Below are positions 1 through 9,469 of a stretch of 64,000 nt of DNA, one piece after another. The DNA is taken from assembly GCA_024708885.1 (NCBI GenBank), contig JANJXT010000063.1, positions 62,001-126,000 of the forward strand, in the 5' to 3' direction. A model generated the notes under the pieces. The model did no database searches and was not told where the DNA came from. It saw only the letters and a list, made by a program, of their open reading frames with translations. The position numbers and the translations under genes are program-made. Numbering within the stretch: the first letter of the stretch is position 1; every line of letters starts with the position of its first letter. The stretch comes from Thiobacillus sp. Lineage in GTDB: Bacteria > Pseudomonadota > Gammaproteobacteria > Burkholderiales > Thiobacillaceae.

Positions 1-2532
1 CGGCAGGTAGGCGGCGGCGGCTTCGCACAGCCAGGCGTAGAAGGGCAATTGCACGGCTTCGTCGGGCGCCTTGAGTTTCTTTTTCAGGCCTTGCGCGGCG
101 CCGGTCTTGTAGTCGATCACGTAGCGGGCGTCGCCTTTTGCATCGACGCGGTCGACGCGACCGTGCAGGGCGATGTCGCCGAGGCCCGCCACGGTCCGGG
201 TCACCGAAAAACCGGTTTCGCCGGACTCAAAGCGCCAGCCGGCGGACGCATGCGCCAGCCAGGCGTCGACGTAGGCGGGCTGGATGCCGTCCCACTGGCT
301 TGCCCAGGCGGCGGCGGTGTACGCGGGCAGGGCGGCGAATTCGGCGGCGGAGCAAGCGCGCAGCTGCGCCAGTGCGGCGTCGCGTTCGAGCGGCGGGGCG
401 CCGTCGTGAAAGGCCTTGAGGATGCGGTGCAGGGCGTTGCCGTAGTCGCTCTTGTCGAGCGCGTCGTCGGCCTCGTCGAGTTCGCGGATGCCGAGCACGC
501 TTTTCACGAAAAACCGGTACGGGCAGTCGAGCAGGGTCTGGTAGGCGGTCGGCGCATAGCGTCGCGGCAGGTGTGCGGCCGGGGCGGTCGGCGCGGGCTG
601 CACGCAGGCGGCGGGCAGCGGGCTCGTCTGCGTGGGCGGCGTGCCGGGGGCCTGGGTCGGCAGCTCGCTGTTCCACGCGGCCCGGTGCAGCGCCTGCAGC
701 CGCAGCACCAGCGGCGAGGCGGGATTGGGCTCGTCGTCGTGCCAGGCCTGCCAGCTCAGCAGCGCGGGCCCCTGGACCAGCAGCTGCATGAGATCGGCGG
801 TGGCCGCCTCGGCCTCGGCGGCGGCGGTGGGCAGGCCCAGCTGCGCGCGGGTGGACTGGGAGAACAGCCCGGGCGCCGGACGCGGCGGCAGGCGGCGGGC
901 GTCGGCGCCGATCACCGCGACGGCGTCGAACAGGCGTCCGCGCGCGGCGGGCAAGGACGTCAGGACGATCGGGCTGACGATGCGGGGGTCGGTGAAGCTG
1001 GCCGACTCGAGCGCCAGGTTGAGCCAGCGCCGCCATTCGCCGAAGCCGTATTTTTCCGTGTCTTCGGACAGGTCGCGGCGCAGGTCTTCGAGTGTTTCGA
1101 GCACGCCGGCGCCGGCGGCATCGGCCGCGAGCGGCGCGACGGCATCCAGTTTGGCGAGGCTGTCGCCCAGACGCGCGAGCCAGGTCGCGAGCGGCGCGCG
1201 CGTCTGGGCAAAGCCCTGACGCGCGTCGAAGAGCGCAGCCAGCCACGCCGGCAGGGCGCCGAACTCGGCATGCGCCAGCCGCTGCATGTCGGCCATGCCC
1301 TGCGCCACGCCCTGCCGCCGCAGCGCAAGTTCGAACCGCAGCACCTGGCGCTCGCGCGCCGCAGGATCCCCGAGCAGGAAGGGCGATTTCAGCAGGTCGA
1401 GCAGCTCGACGTGCGGGAAGTCGCCTGCCACGCATTCCAGCCAGCGGTCGACGACCGCGGCGGCGGCAGTGGTCGACAGCGTCCAGCCGGTTTCGTCGGC
1501 CACCAGCACGTCCATGCGTTCGAGCAGCGCACGCACCCGGCGCGCCGTTTCGCGGTCGAGTGCGATCAGCGCAAGCTCGCGCCGGCCGGCGTGCAGCTGC
1601 GCCGCCACCCAGGCGGCGACCGCGCGCGCTTCGGCCTCAAGATGCGGTGCCGGGCCAAGCGTGATGCATGCCTGCAGCGACGAGCCGGAAACCTCGCGCG
1701 CCAGCAGGGCGGCGCGGTCGCGCAGGGGCGGTTCGGTGCATTGCCAGGCCTGACGCAGGGCAAAGCGCACGGGGTCGCCGGGCGCGGCGGACGGCTCGAA
1801 CAGTTCGAGCGGGACGCGTTCGCCGCACCGCTCGAGAAACCGCTTTTCGACGGCGGTCAGGGTGCCCAGCGCGTAGCCGTAGATCGCCTTGGGCCCAGCG
1901 CTCGCTTCCCCCCCAATTTTGGGGGTGGGTCGGGGCGAGGGCGGTTGCGGCGCCGTCCCCATCCGATCGAGCAGCCGATCGAGCGCGCGTGCGTAGTGCG
2001 CCGCGGGATCCTGCCCGTCGCGGTTCATCGTCTGCCACACCGCCTCGATCAACGCCGTTTCACGCTCAAGTGCGGCGCGGCCGGGCGCATCGGCGTGCAG
2101 TGCCCGCATCCGGGGGGCGATCCCGTCGCCCAGGCGGGCGGCGGAGAGCTCGTCGGCCAGTTGCAGCAGTTCGCCGGCGAGCGCCCAGCGGTCGACGTCG
2201 CCCAGCCAATCGACACGCCGCAACACGCCATGCAGGCGTGCCAGCCGCCGCGCCTGCGGTTCGGCGCGGCCGTCGGCCACGCTTTCGGCCCAGGCCTTGA
2301 GGGGGATGATGTGCGGCGGAACCAGCGCGGCACGGCCGGCTTCGCGCGCCAGCGTGCGCGCGAAATCCTGCCCGGCGCGGTGATTGGGGACGAGCACGAC
2401 GATGCCGGACAGGTCCGGCAGGCTGTCGGCGTGACGCTCGAGCAGGCGGCGCGCGACGGCCCGCGGCAGCGACGCGCCGGCGAGCGGAATCAGCGTTCCA
2501 GGTATTGGCGCTTGTCCTTCACCTTGGCCCAT
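1..2532 (-). CDS. RecB-like PD-(D/E)XK nuclease, probable DNA repair protein (3' end outside window)
   Basis: One minus-strand frame is open from base 2532 to the window edge, about 844 codons, and is absent from the ORF track because its stop lies outside. Near the edge it encodes a RecB-type nuclease core, with GRVDRVD followed by VIDYKTG and then LPFYAWL, as in Cas4/RecB exonucleases. The N-terminal part ([13 protein letters not shown]) fits the long 'probable DNA repair protein' family of proteobacteria, which has a degenerate helicase-like N-terminus and a C-terminal nuclease. The ATG at 2532 overlaps the fdxA 3' end by 43 bases. No ATG lies closer to the conserved start, so the true start could be a rarer codon near 2500. 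The large plus-strand ORF 49-2613 is its shadow. Family call is firm for the nuclease domain, tentative for the role. Confidence 0.75.
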   Translation of the reverse strand, partial: MGQGEGQAPIPGTLIPLAGASLPRAVARRLLERHADSLPDLSGIVVLVPNHRAGQDFARTLAREAGRAALVPPHIIPLKAWAESVADGRAEPQARRLARLHGVLRRVDWLGDVDRWALAGELLQLADELSAARLGDGIAPRMRALHADAPGRAALERETALIEAVWQTMNRDGQDPAAHYARALDRLLDRMGTAPQPPSPRPTPKIGGEASAGPKAIYGYALGTLTAVEKRFLERCGERVPLELFEPSAAPGDPVRFALRQAWQCTEPPLRDRAALLAREVSGSSLQACITLGPAPHLEAEARAVAAWVAAQLHAGRRELALIALDRETARRVRALLERMDVLVADETGWTLSTTAAAAVVDRWLECVAGDFPHVELLDLLKSPFLLGDPAARERQVLRFELALRRQGVAQGMADMQRLAHAEFGALPAWLAALFDARQGFAQTRAPLATWLARLGDSLAKLDAVAPLAADAAGAGVLETLEDLRRDLSEDTEKYGFGEWRRWLNLALESASFTDPRIVSPIVLTSLPAARGRLFDAVAVIGADARRLPPRPAPGLFSQSTRAQLGLPTAAAEAEAATADLMQLLVQGPALLSWQAWHDDEPNPASPLVLRLQALHRAAWNSELPTQAPGTPPTQTSPLPAACVQPAPTAPAAHLPRRYAPTAYQTLLDCPYRFFVKSVLGIRELDEADDALDKSDYGNALHRILKAFHDGAPPLERDAALAQLRACSAAEFAALPAYTAAAWASQWDGIQPAYVDAWLAHASAGWRFESGETGFSVTRTVAGLGDIALHGRVDRVDAKGDARYVIDYKTGAAQGLKKKLKAPDEAVQLPFYAWLCEAAAAYLP

Positions 2533-2813
2533 TCGTCGGCATCCGCCAGCGGCTCCTTCTTCTCGACGATGACCTTCCACTGCTTGGCCAGTTCCGCGTT
2601 GAGCGCGATGTAGGCGCGCTGGTCATCCGGCACGTCATCCTCCGCATAGATGGCCTCGACCGGGCACTCGGCGACACACAGGGTGCAGTCGATGCACTCC
2701 TCCGGATCGATGACGAGGAAATTCGCGCCTTCGTGGAAACAGTCGACCGGGCAGACGTCGACACAGTCGGTATATTTGCACTTTATGCAGGCTTCGGTGA
2801 CAACATAGGTCAT
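2490..2813 (-). CDS. fdxA: 7Fe/8Fe ferredoxin FdxA
   Basis: This 107-residue ferredoxin carries two iron-sulfur cluster motifs near the N-terminus: [18 protein letters not shown] and then [12 protein letters not shown]. The spacing of the first set is typical of the 3Fe-4S/4Fe-4S FdxA type. It should be a soluble low-potential electron carrier. I chose the ATG at 2813 (MTYVV) over the ORF start at 2885 because it matches family starts and has AAAGGA upstream. It is divergent from trxA, with about 165 bases shared between their starts, and its 3' end overlaps the downstream nuclease gene. Confidence 0.93.
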   Translation of the reverse strand: MTYVVTEACIKCKYTDCVDVCPVDCFHEGANFLVIDPEECIDCTLCVAECPVEAIYAEDDVPDDQRAYIALNAELAKQWKVIVEKKEPLADADEWAKVKDKRQYLER

Positions 2814-2979
2814 TTGCGCGTATCCTTTTCCGTTATAAAGGGGGGCCCCGGGGGTTGCTTGCGAGGGGTGGTTTTGATGTAGCATATCGGCACAAAACCG
2901 AATTTTCCAGCCTTACCGTCTTCCATCCGACCCCTCCGGGCCCGAACGCCCCACCGCCTCTCACACTAGGAGCTTCCCG

Positions 2980-3306
2980 ATGAGCGAGCATGTTCATTAC
3001 ATTTCCGACGATTCCTTCGAGCAGGAAGTCTTGCAGGCCGGACTGCCGGTGCTGGTGGATTACTGGGCGGACTGGTGCGGCCCATGCAAGATGATCTCGC
3101 CGATTCTCGACGAAGTGGCCAAGGAATACGCCGGCAAGCTCAAGGTGTGCAAGCTCAACATCGACGAGAACCAGGCCACCCCGCCGAAATTCGGCATCCG
3201 CGGCATCCCCACCCTGATGATCTTCAAGAACGGCAACGTCGAAGCCACCAAGGTCGGCGCCCTGTCCAAGTCGCAACTCACTGCCTTCGTCGACAGCAAC
3301 ATCTGA
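2980..3306 (+). CDS. trxA: thioredoxin 1
   Basis: This is a 108-residue single-domain thioredoxin with the classic redox site WCGPCK (Cys33 and Cys36) and the cis-proline loop in RGIPTLMIF. It acts in the cytosol as a general protein disulfide reductase that is recharged by thioredoxin reductase. A good ribosome site, TAGGAGC, precedes the ATG. rho follows 116 bases downstream on the same strand, an arrangement common in proteobacteria, so the two may share transcripts. Confidence 0.97.
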   Translation: MSEHVHYISDDSFEQEVLQAGLPVLVDYWADWCGPCKMISPILDEVAKEYAGKLKVCKLNIDENQATPPKFGIRGIPTLMIFKNGNVEATKVGALSKSQLTAFVDSNI

Positions 3307-3422
3307 ATCAACGCCCCGCTGCCCGGGCGGCTTCTGTCGACAGCCCTCTGCTGGCGACGCCGTCCGGCTCCACCCGCTTCCCACATCCGGCGCTTTCAAT
3401 CGCGCCCATCCAGGTCCATCCC

Positions 3423-4682
<1,260 letters not shown>

Positions 4683-4763
4683 CGCAGGGACGAATCGCCT
4701 CCCTGCCGCGCCCGCTGCGGGGTCGCACGTGCCGAGGCTCCGCCCTCCGCGGGCGCACACTCC

Positions 4764-4842
4764 GGCGATGGAATTCCTCCTCGACAAGATCCGCGCCGCC
4801 AAGAACAACGCGGAATTCTTCGACTCGATGCGCCGGGGTTAA
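4764..4842 (+). pseudogene. tandem duplicate of the rho 3' end
   Basis: Bases 4764-4842 repeat 4604-4682 over the full 79 bases with only a few substitutions, including ACC to GCC, CGCGGC to CGGGGT and stop TGA to TAA. The reading frame of the last 25-26 codons is kept but has no start. The 81-bp spacer between the copies is GC-rich and has no gene. It looks like a short local duplication, or a relic of recombination with a diverged rho allele, since most differences are codon-synonymous or at the extreme end. Confidence 0.85.
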
Positions 4843-4915
4843 AGGCCTTCTCCGCGAATGTGTTCCTTGGTTTTCCTTCGCGCTCCTTCGCGTTCCTTCG
4901 CGGATAAAAATGTTG

Positions 4916-4944
4916 TTGCCTGCCGCGGCCAGGCCCGCTATAAT
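4916..4944 (+). promoter_or_regulatory. sigma-70-type promoter for rpmE
   Basis: TTGCCT (4916-4921) is followed after 17 bases by a perfect TATAAT (4939-4944), 38 bases upstream of the rpmE ATG. Spacing is ideal and the -10 box is consensus; the -35 box matches at four of six positions. Just upstream lies a triple short repeat of CCTTCGCG. Confidence 0.6.
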
Positions 4945-4982
4945 CTCGCGTTCTCCGAATTCAACCCGTTTAAGGAATTGCC

Positions 4983-5189
4983 ATGAAAGCCGGCATTCAT
5001 CCCGATTACAAAGAAGTTGCCGTGACCTGCTCCTGCGGCAGCACGTTCGTCACCCGTTCGACGCTGGGCAAGGACAAGCTGCACGTCGAGGTCTGCGCCG
5101 CCTGCCATCCGTTCTACACCGGCAAGCAGAAGATCGTCGACACGGCCGGCCGCGTCGAGAAGTTCCGCCAGCGCTATGGCATGAAATAA
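4983..5189 (+). CDS. rpmE: 50S ribosomal protein L31, zinc-binding form
   Basis: This 68-residue L31 keeps the four zinc-ligand cysteines of the C+ form (Cys16, Cys18, Cys38, Cys41, in CSC and CAAC). The sequence [12 protein letters not shown] is characteristic. It is a large-subunit ribosomal protein. AAGGAA sits just upstream of the ATG. It is monocistronic, with its own promoter upstream and a hairpin terminator 18 bases after the stop. Confidence 0.96.
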   Translation: MKAGIHPDYKEVAVTCSCGSTFVTRSTLGKDKLHVEVCAACHPFYTGKQKIVDTAGRVEKFRQRYGMK

Positions 5190-5207
5190 GCGCGCCCTGC
5201 GCAGTGC

Positions 5208-5236
5208 AAAAAGCGGCTTCGGCCGCTTTTTGCTTT
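5208..5236 (+). terminator. rho-independent terminator after rpmE
   Basis: AAAAAGCGGC and GCCGCTTTTT form a 10-bp stem around a TTCG tetraloop, followed by a T-rich run (TGCTTTT). This is a textbook intrinsic terminator, and the A-run on the left arm could let it work in both directions. Confidence 0.9.
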
Positions 5237-5320
5237 TCTGCGGTGTCGCAACGGTATGATTCCGGGTTCATGCCGACCTGCGGTCTGTTGGATAATCCGG
5301 GCCTATACATTCCACGCAAA

Positions 5321-5505
5321 TGAACCTGGAAAAAGCACTTGAACCACAGAGACACAGAGACACAGAGACACAGAGAACGGCGAGCAAGAACATGCGCTTG
5401 CATTCCTTCCGTGGCTCACCCAATGGATGAGTGGGAAAAAACGCGGGGAATCCCTGTTTTTCGGGTTTCTCTGTATCTCTGTGTCTCTGTGGTGCGGAAT
5501 GTAGG
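5321..5505 (+). repeat. MITE-like inverted-repeat element, copy 1
   Basis: About 185 bases begin TGAACCTGG and end GTGCGGAATGTAGG. The ends carry inverted arms: ACCACAGAGACACAGAG at the left and CTCTGTGTCTCTGTGGT at the right. The left arm is expanded by extra GACACA units. The core between the arms (TGCATTCC, GGATGAG, GGGAAA) is shared with copies at 20200-20353 and, inverted, at 48889-49049. It has no coding capacity. It ends directly at the ATG of the M48 protease gene. Confidence 0.85.
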
Positions 5506-6966
5506 ATGAACGACGTGTATCCGAAGACGCTTCGCCGTATCGTTGCCGCCCTCGCCGGCGTGCTGGCGCTGAGTCATTGCGCGCAGAACCCGGTCACCGG
5601 CGACAAGGATTTCGTGCTGATGTCCGAGGCGCAGGAAATCCAGATGGGCCTGCAGGCCCACAAGGACGTGCTGAAGGAATATCCGGCGCTGGACAACGCC
5701 GCGCTGCAGGCCTACGTGACGGAAGTGGGCCAGCGCCTGGCGCAGCAGAGCCATCGGCCGCAGCTGCAATGGCATTTCACGGTGGTCGACAGCCCGGACG
5801 TCAACGCCTTTGCGCTACCCGGCGGCTACGTCTACATCACGCGCGGCATCATGGCCTATCTGAATTCGGAGGCCGAGCTCGCCGGGGTGATCGGCCACGA
5901 GATCGGGCACGTCACCGCGCGCCACGGGGTGCGCCAGCAGAGCGCGCAGACGGCGGCGGGGCTGGGGGCGGTGCTCGGTTCGGTGCTGGTGCCGGGGCTG
6001 GGCAATCAGGCCGGTGCCAACCTGCTGCAGACCCTGGCGCAGGCGTGGACGGCCGGCTACGGCCGCGAGCACGAGCTGGAATCGGACCGTCTGGGGGCAC
6101 AGTATCTCGCGCGCACCGGTTATTCGCCGCAGGCGATGATCGACGTCATCGGCGTGCTGAAAAACCAGGAATTGTTCGCCGCGGACGAGGCCCGGCGGGA
6201 CGGACGCCAGCCGCGCAGCTATCACGGCACCTTCGACACCCACCCGAGCAACGACACCCGCCTGAAGCAGGTGGTCGGCGAGGCGGAAAAATACACGGTA
6301 CAGGCCCCCCGCGAGGGCCGCAACGAATACCTGCAGCAACTGGCAGGCGTGGTGTTCGGCGACAGCCCGGCGCAGGGGCTGATCCGCAACAATCAGCTGC
6401 TGCACCCGGTGCTGGGTCTCGCCATGCAGTTCCCGCCCGGCTGGCGGGTGGACAACCGGCCCGACCGGGTTGTCGCGCTGAGCCCGAAGGGCGATGCACT
6501 GGTGGAACTGCAACCGGGCCCGCGCAACGACCAGCCGCTGGTAACGCTGCAGAAGGGTCTCAAGCTCGACGCCGGCGCGCGCTACGACACCGGCCAGTTG
6601 AGCGGCCACCCCGCGGCGTTCGCTGCGGGCGCGCAGCAGGGCAAGCCGGTCCTCGTCGCCGCCGTGGTCTTCAAGGGCGCCCAGTATCTCGTCGCCGGCA
6701 TGGCGAAGGACAAAGCGGCCTACGACCGCGAGCGCGCCACGCTGCGCAACGCGCTCAACAGTTTTCGCGCGCTCACCCCCAGCGAAGTCCGCGACGCACG
6801 CCCGTACCGGCTGCAGCTGACGACGGCGCAGCCCGGCACGACCATGGCGGCGCTGGCGCGGCAGTCGCCCCTGGGCGCCACGGCCGAAAGCCAGTTGCGC
6901 CTGATGAACGCACTGTATCCCGGCGGCGAGCCGCACGCGGGACAGCGCCTGAAAATTGTCCAGTAA
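5506..6966 (+). CDS. M48-family lipoprotein metalloprotease (BepA/LoiP-like)
   Basis: The 486-residue protein opens with a lipoprotein signal ending at ALSHC (Cys25). The Zn-metalloprotease motif HEIGH lies at about residues 131-135, and the third ligand region is HELESDRLG. The middle matches periplasmic M48 proteases involved in outer-membrane protein quality control. A C-terminal extension ends in a LysM-like segment (PGTTMAALARQSPLG, then AGQRLKIVQ). The ATG at 5506 is preferred because the longer ORF start lies in the repeat element. The next gene overlaps its stop by 11 bases, suggesting coupling. Confidence 0.85.
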   Translation: MNDVYPKTLRRIVAALAGVLALSHCAQNPVTGDKDFVLMSEAQEIQMGLQAHKDVLKEYPALDNAALQAYVTEVGQRLAQQSHRPQLQWHFTVVDSPDVNAFALPGGYVYITRGIMAYLNSEAELAGVIGHEIGHVTARHGVRQQSAQTAAGLGAVLGSVLVPGLGNQAGANLLQTLAQAWTAGYGREHELESDRLGAQYLARTGYSPQAMIDVIGVLKNQELFAADEARRDGRQPRSYHGTFDTHPSNDTRLKQVVGEAEKYTVQAPREGRNEYLQQLAGVVFGDSPAQGLIRNNQLLHPVLGLAMQFPPGWRVDNRPDRVVALSPKGDALVELQPGPRNDQPLVTLQKGLKLDAGARYDTGQLSGHPAAFAAGAQQGKPVLVAAVVFKGAQYLVAGMAKDKAAYDRERATLRNALNSFRALTPSEVRDARPYRLQLTTAQPGTTMAALARQSPLGATAESQLRLMNALYPGGEPHAGQRLKIVQ

Positions 6967-8509
6967 GCCACTCTCCCCGACGCAGGCGGGCCTGCTGCTG
7001 CTGTGCGCGGCCTGGATCGTGCCGGGGCTGATCGGCCACGCGCCGTGGAAGGGCGGCGACGGCGATCATTTCGTGACGCTGTGGCTGTGGCTGCAGCGCG
7101 GCGTGCCGCTTGGCGACGCACCGCCGCTGTATTTCTGGACGGCCGCGGCCACCGCCTGGCTCACTTCGCCCTTTCTGGCGCTTGCCGACGGCGCGCGCCT
7201 CGCCTCGGGGGTATTCGTCGCGCTGGCCCTGTGGTTCACCGCCCGGGCCGCACAGGCCCTGTACGGCGCCGAGCACCGCTGGGCCGCGGCGCTGGTGCTG
7301 ATGGGCAGCGTCGGCCTCCTGGTGCGCGGCCACGAACTCAACGCGTACACTGCACAGTTCGCCGCCGCGGCGATCATGCTGGACGGCGTCGCGCGCCTGC
7401 CGCAGGGACGCAGCGGCGGCGGCCTCGTCGCGCTGGGCGCGGCCTTGCTGCTGCTGGCCGGCGGTGCTGCCGAGGCCGTGCTGTTCCTGCTCCTGGCCGT
7501 GGCGCTGGCCGCCGCGGTCCCCGCACACCGCACCCCGGCCGCGCGTCGTGCGCTGGCGTGGGGCCTCACGGGCGCACTGGCTTTCGCAGTGGTCTGGATC
7601 GTCTGGCTCACTGCGCGGCAGGCCACGCTGTCCGCAGCACTCGGGCTGGATCGCTGGATGGGTTCCGCGAGCCTGCGGCCGCTGTACTACCCCGGCATCC
7701 TCGGCTGGTTCGCGTGGCCGGCCTGGCCGCTCGCGGCATGGGCGCTGTACCGTGGCCGCCGCCAGTGGCGCACGGCCGCAATCGGCCTGCCATTGCTGGC
7801 GTGTGTCGGCCTGCTGCTGCTGTATGCGTTCGTGGTGCGCCCGGGGGAAGAGCGCGGTCTCATCCTGCTCCTGCCGTTGAGCCTGCTCGCTGCGGCCGGG
7901 GTGCTCACCCTGCGCCGCGGCGCGGCGAACGCGCTGCTGTGGTTCGCGGTGATGCTGTTCGGCTTCATCGGCCTGCTGTTCTGGGTGTACTGGAGCGCGC
8001 ACGATCTGGGCACGCCTGCCCGGCTGGCACAGCGGCTGGTTCGGCTCGGCGTACCCGACGTCGGCACGCTGCGCCCGTGGGCACCGGCGCTGGGCGCACT
8101 CCTCACCCTCGCGTGGATCGGGTTTCTGTCGCGGACAGCACGCTCGCCCTTGCGCCCCGCGCTGGTGTGGGCGGCCGGCATGACCTTCATCTGGACCCTG
8201 CTGCTGGCACTGTTTCTCGCGCCGCTCGACCGCCGCCTGTCGTACGTGAGCGTCGCGGAAGAACTGGTCGCCCGTGTGCCCCCCGGCGCGTGCATCCAGA
8301 CCCACACCGTGCGCAGCACGCAGCGCCTGCTGCTTGCGTACCACAGCGGGCGCACGCTGGCGCCGGCCGACCTCGACTGTAGCTGGCTGCTGCTGGAAAC
8401 CCGCAGCCGCGGCATCGAACCGCACGTGCCGGACACCTGGATCAAGCAATGGGACGGCGCCCGCCCAGGCGATCGCTCCGACCGCTTCCATCTGTATGTC
8501 CGTCGCTGA
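6956..8509 (+). CDS. polytopic membrane protein, ArnT/PMT-like glycosyltransferase fold
   Basis: The 517-residue product has about ten hydrophobic membrane spans and the N-terminal feature GHAPWKGGDGDHF. That resembles the first periplasmic loop of ArnT/GT39-type lipid-linked sugar transferases, where acidic residues follow a PWK-like motif. The C-terminal soluble tail follows the last membrane span. The start is a TTG at 6956 inside the end of the upstream protease gene. mobA overlaps its end. No sugar substrate can be inferred. Confidence is good for an integral membrane protein and moderate for the transferase family. Confidence 0.6.
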   Translation: MSSKPLSPTQAGLLLLCAAWIVPGLIGHAPWKGGDGDHFVTLWLWLQRGVPLGDAPPLYFWTAAATAWLTSPFLALADGARLASGVFVALALWFTARAAQALYGAEHRWAAALVLMGSVGLLVRGHELNAYTAQFAAAAIMLDGVARLPQGRSGGGLVALGAALLLLAGGAAEAVLFLLLAVALAAAVPAHRTPAARRALAWGLTGALAFAVVWIVWLTARQATLSAALGLDRWMGSASLRPLYYPGILGWFAWPAWPLAAWALYRGRRQWRTAAIGLPLLACVGLLLLYAFVVRPGEERGLILLLPLSLLAAAGVLTLRRGAANALLWFAVMLFGFIGLLFWVYWSAHDLGTPARLAQRLVRLGVPDVGTLRPWAPALGALLTLAWIGFLSRTARSPLRPALVWAAGMTFIWTLLLALFLAPLDRRLSYVSVAEELVARVPPGACIQTHTVRSTQRLLLAYHSGRTLAPADLDCSWLLLETRSRGIEPHVPDTWIKQWDGARPGDRSDRFHLYVRR

Positions 8510-9065
8510 GCGGGTCGCCGCGGTCATTCTCGCCGGTGGCCAGGGCCGCCGCATGGGTGGCGCCGACAAGGGACTGCTGGACTACCGCGGACGCCCGCTG
8601 GTCGAATGGGTGCTCGACGCGCTGGCACCACAGGTCGCAGAAATCCTGATCAGCGCCAACCGCAATCTCGATCGCTACGCACGGTATGGCCGACGCGTGC
8701 TGCCCGATGCCCTGCCCGACTTTCCCGGGCCGCTTGCCGGCGTGCTGGCCGCGCTCGACGCGGTCGACACCGAGTGGCTGCTCGCCGTGCCGTGCGACAC
8801 GCCCCACCTGCCCGCCGACCTTGTCCTGCGCCTGCTCGGCGCTGCGCAGTACGAGGAGGTGCCGCTGGCGGTCGCGGCGGACGAAGCGCGGGTGCACCAT
8901 TCCTGCTTTCTCGTGCGCACCGACCAGCGTGAACAGCTGACCGCCTATCTCGCCCGCGGCGAACGCGCGGTGCGCCGCTGGCATGCGGAACTCGCCTCGG
9001 TGCAGGTGCGTTTCGCGGCCGCCGCGTTCGTCAATTTCAATCAGCCTGACGACCTGCAGCATTAA
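8496..9065 (+). CDS. mobA: molybdenum cofactor guanylyltransferase MobA
   Basis: The 189-residue protein starts MSVAERVAAVILAGGQGRRM, with the GTP-binding LAGGxxxRMGG loop and a downstream DKGLLDYRGRPLVEW. It also has the PCDTPHLP metal-binding segment. MobA transfers GMP from GTP to molybdopterin to make the bis-MGD cofactor used by nitrate, DMSO and formate enzymes. The ATG at 8496 overlaps the 3' end of the preceding gene by 14 bases, so the two are probably co-transcribed although functionally unrelated. Confidence 0.93.
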   Translation: MSVAERVAAVILAGGQGRRMGGADKGLLDYRGRPLVEWVLDALAPQVAEILISANRNLDRYARYGRRVLPDALPDFPGPLAGVLAALDAVDTEWLLAVPCDTPHLPADLVLRLLGAAQYEEVPLAVAADEARVHHSCFLVRTDQREQLTAYLARGERAVRRWHAELASVQVRFAAAAFVNFNQPDDLQH

Positions 9066-9469
9066 CTGGCGACGTCCTTCGGGACGGTGTTCCGCCGAGG
9101 CAAAAAACAAGCAGGAACCAAGTATTGTACGGACAAGCCGACGGCCCGCCACTGCACGAATGGCGGAGCCCGAGCACTGGCGGGAGGCGAAAAAAGCGGT
9201 CAGCGGCGCTTTCAGCAAGGCCTGTTCACCGACGCCACGCAGCACTGCTGCCCTCTCGCTCAATTTCCCATAGCGAGGCCATCTGGAAAACAATTTTTCT
9301 CTCAACCCATTGTTTTTACGAATACTTATCTATTTTTTGAAGTTGCTTTCCGAAGGCTCTGGAAAATAACCCAAAACTGCGCTCAGCACCCGGCTCTCTC
9401 TCGAACAAGCCCGCTTCTCAGAGTTAAAGAAAACAACCTGCCATGTATGAGCTTGATTAACAAGAGATT
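9066..9469 (+). other. gene-free stretch with low-GC tail
   Basis: No convincing gene lies in these 404 bases. The first half has normal composition. From about 9285 to 9469 the sequence becomes clearly AT-richer than its surroundings (runs such as ATTTTTTGAAG). The ORFs listed here have no family resemblance. It marks the left edge of the accessory patch with the AlbA_2 gene and the type III R-M remnant. Confidence 0.6.

Noticed and set aside
49-2613. 854-codon plus-strand ORF
   Set aside because: It lies opposite the RecB-like nuclease and fdxA. Its composition is Arg/Gly/Gln-rich with no domain; a high-GC shadow.
5335-5500. CRISPR-like repeats in the GACACAGA tract
   Set aside because: Short tandem unit without spacers; part of an inverted-repeat element present at two other loci.
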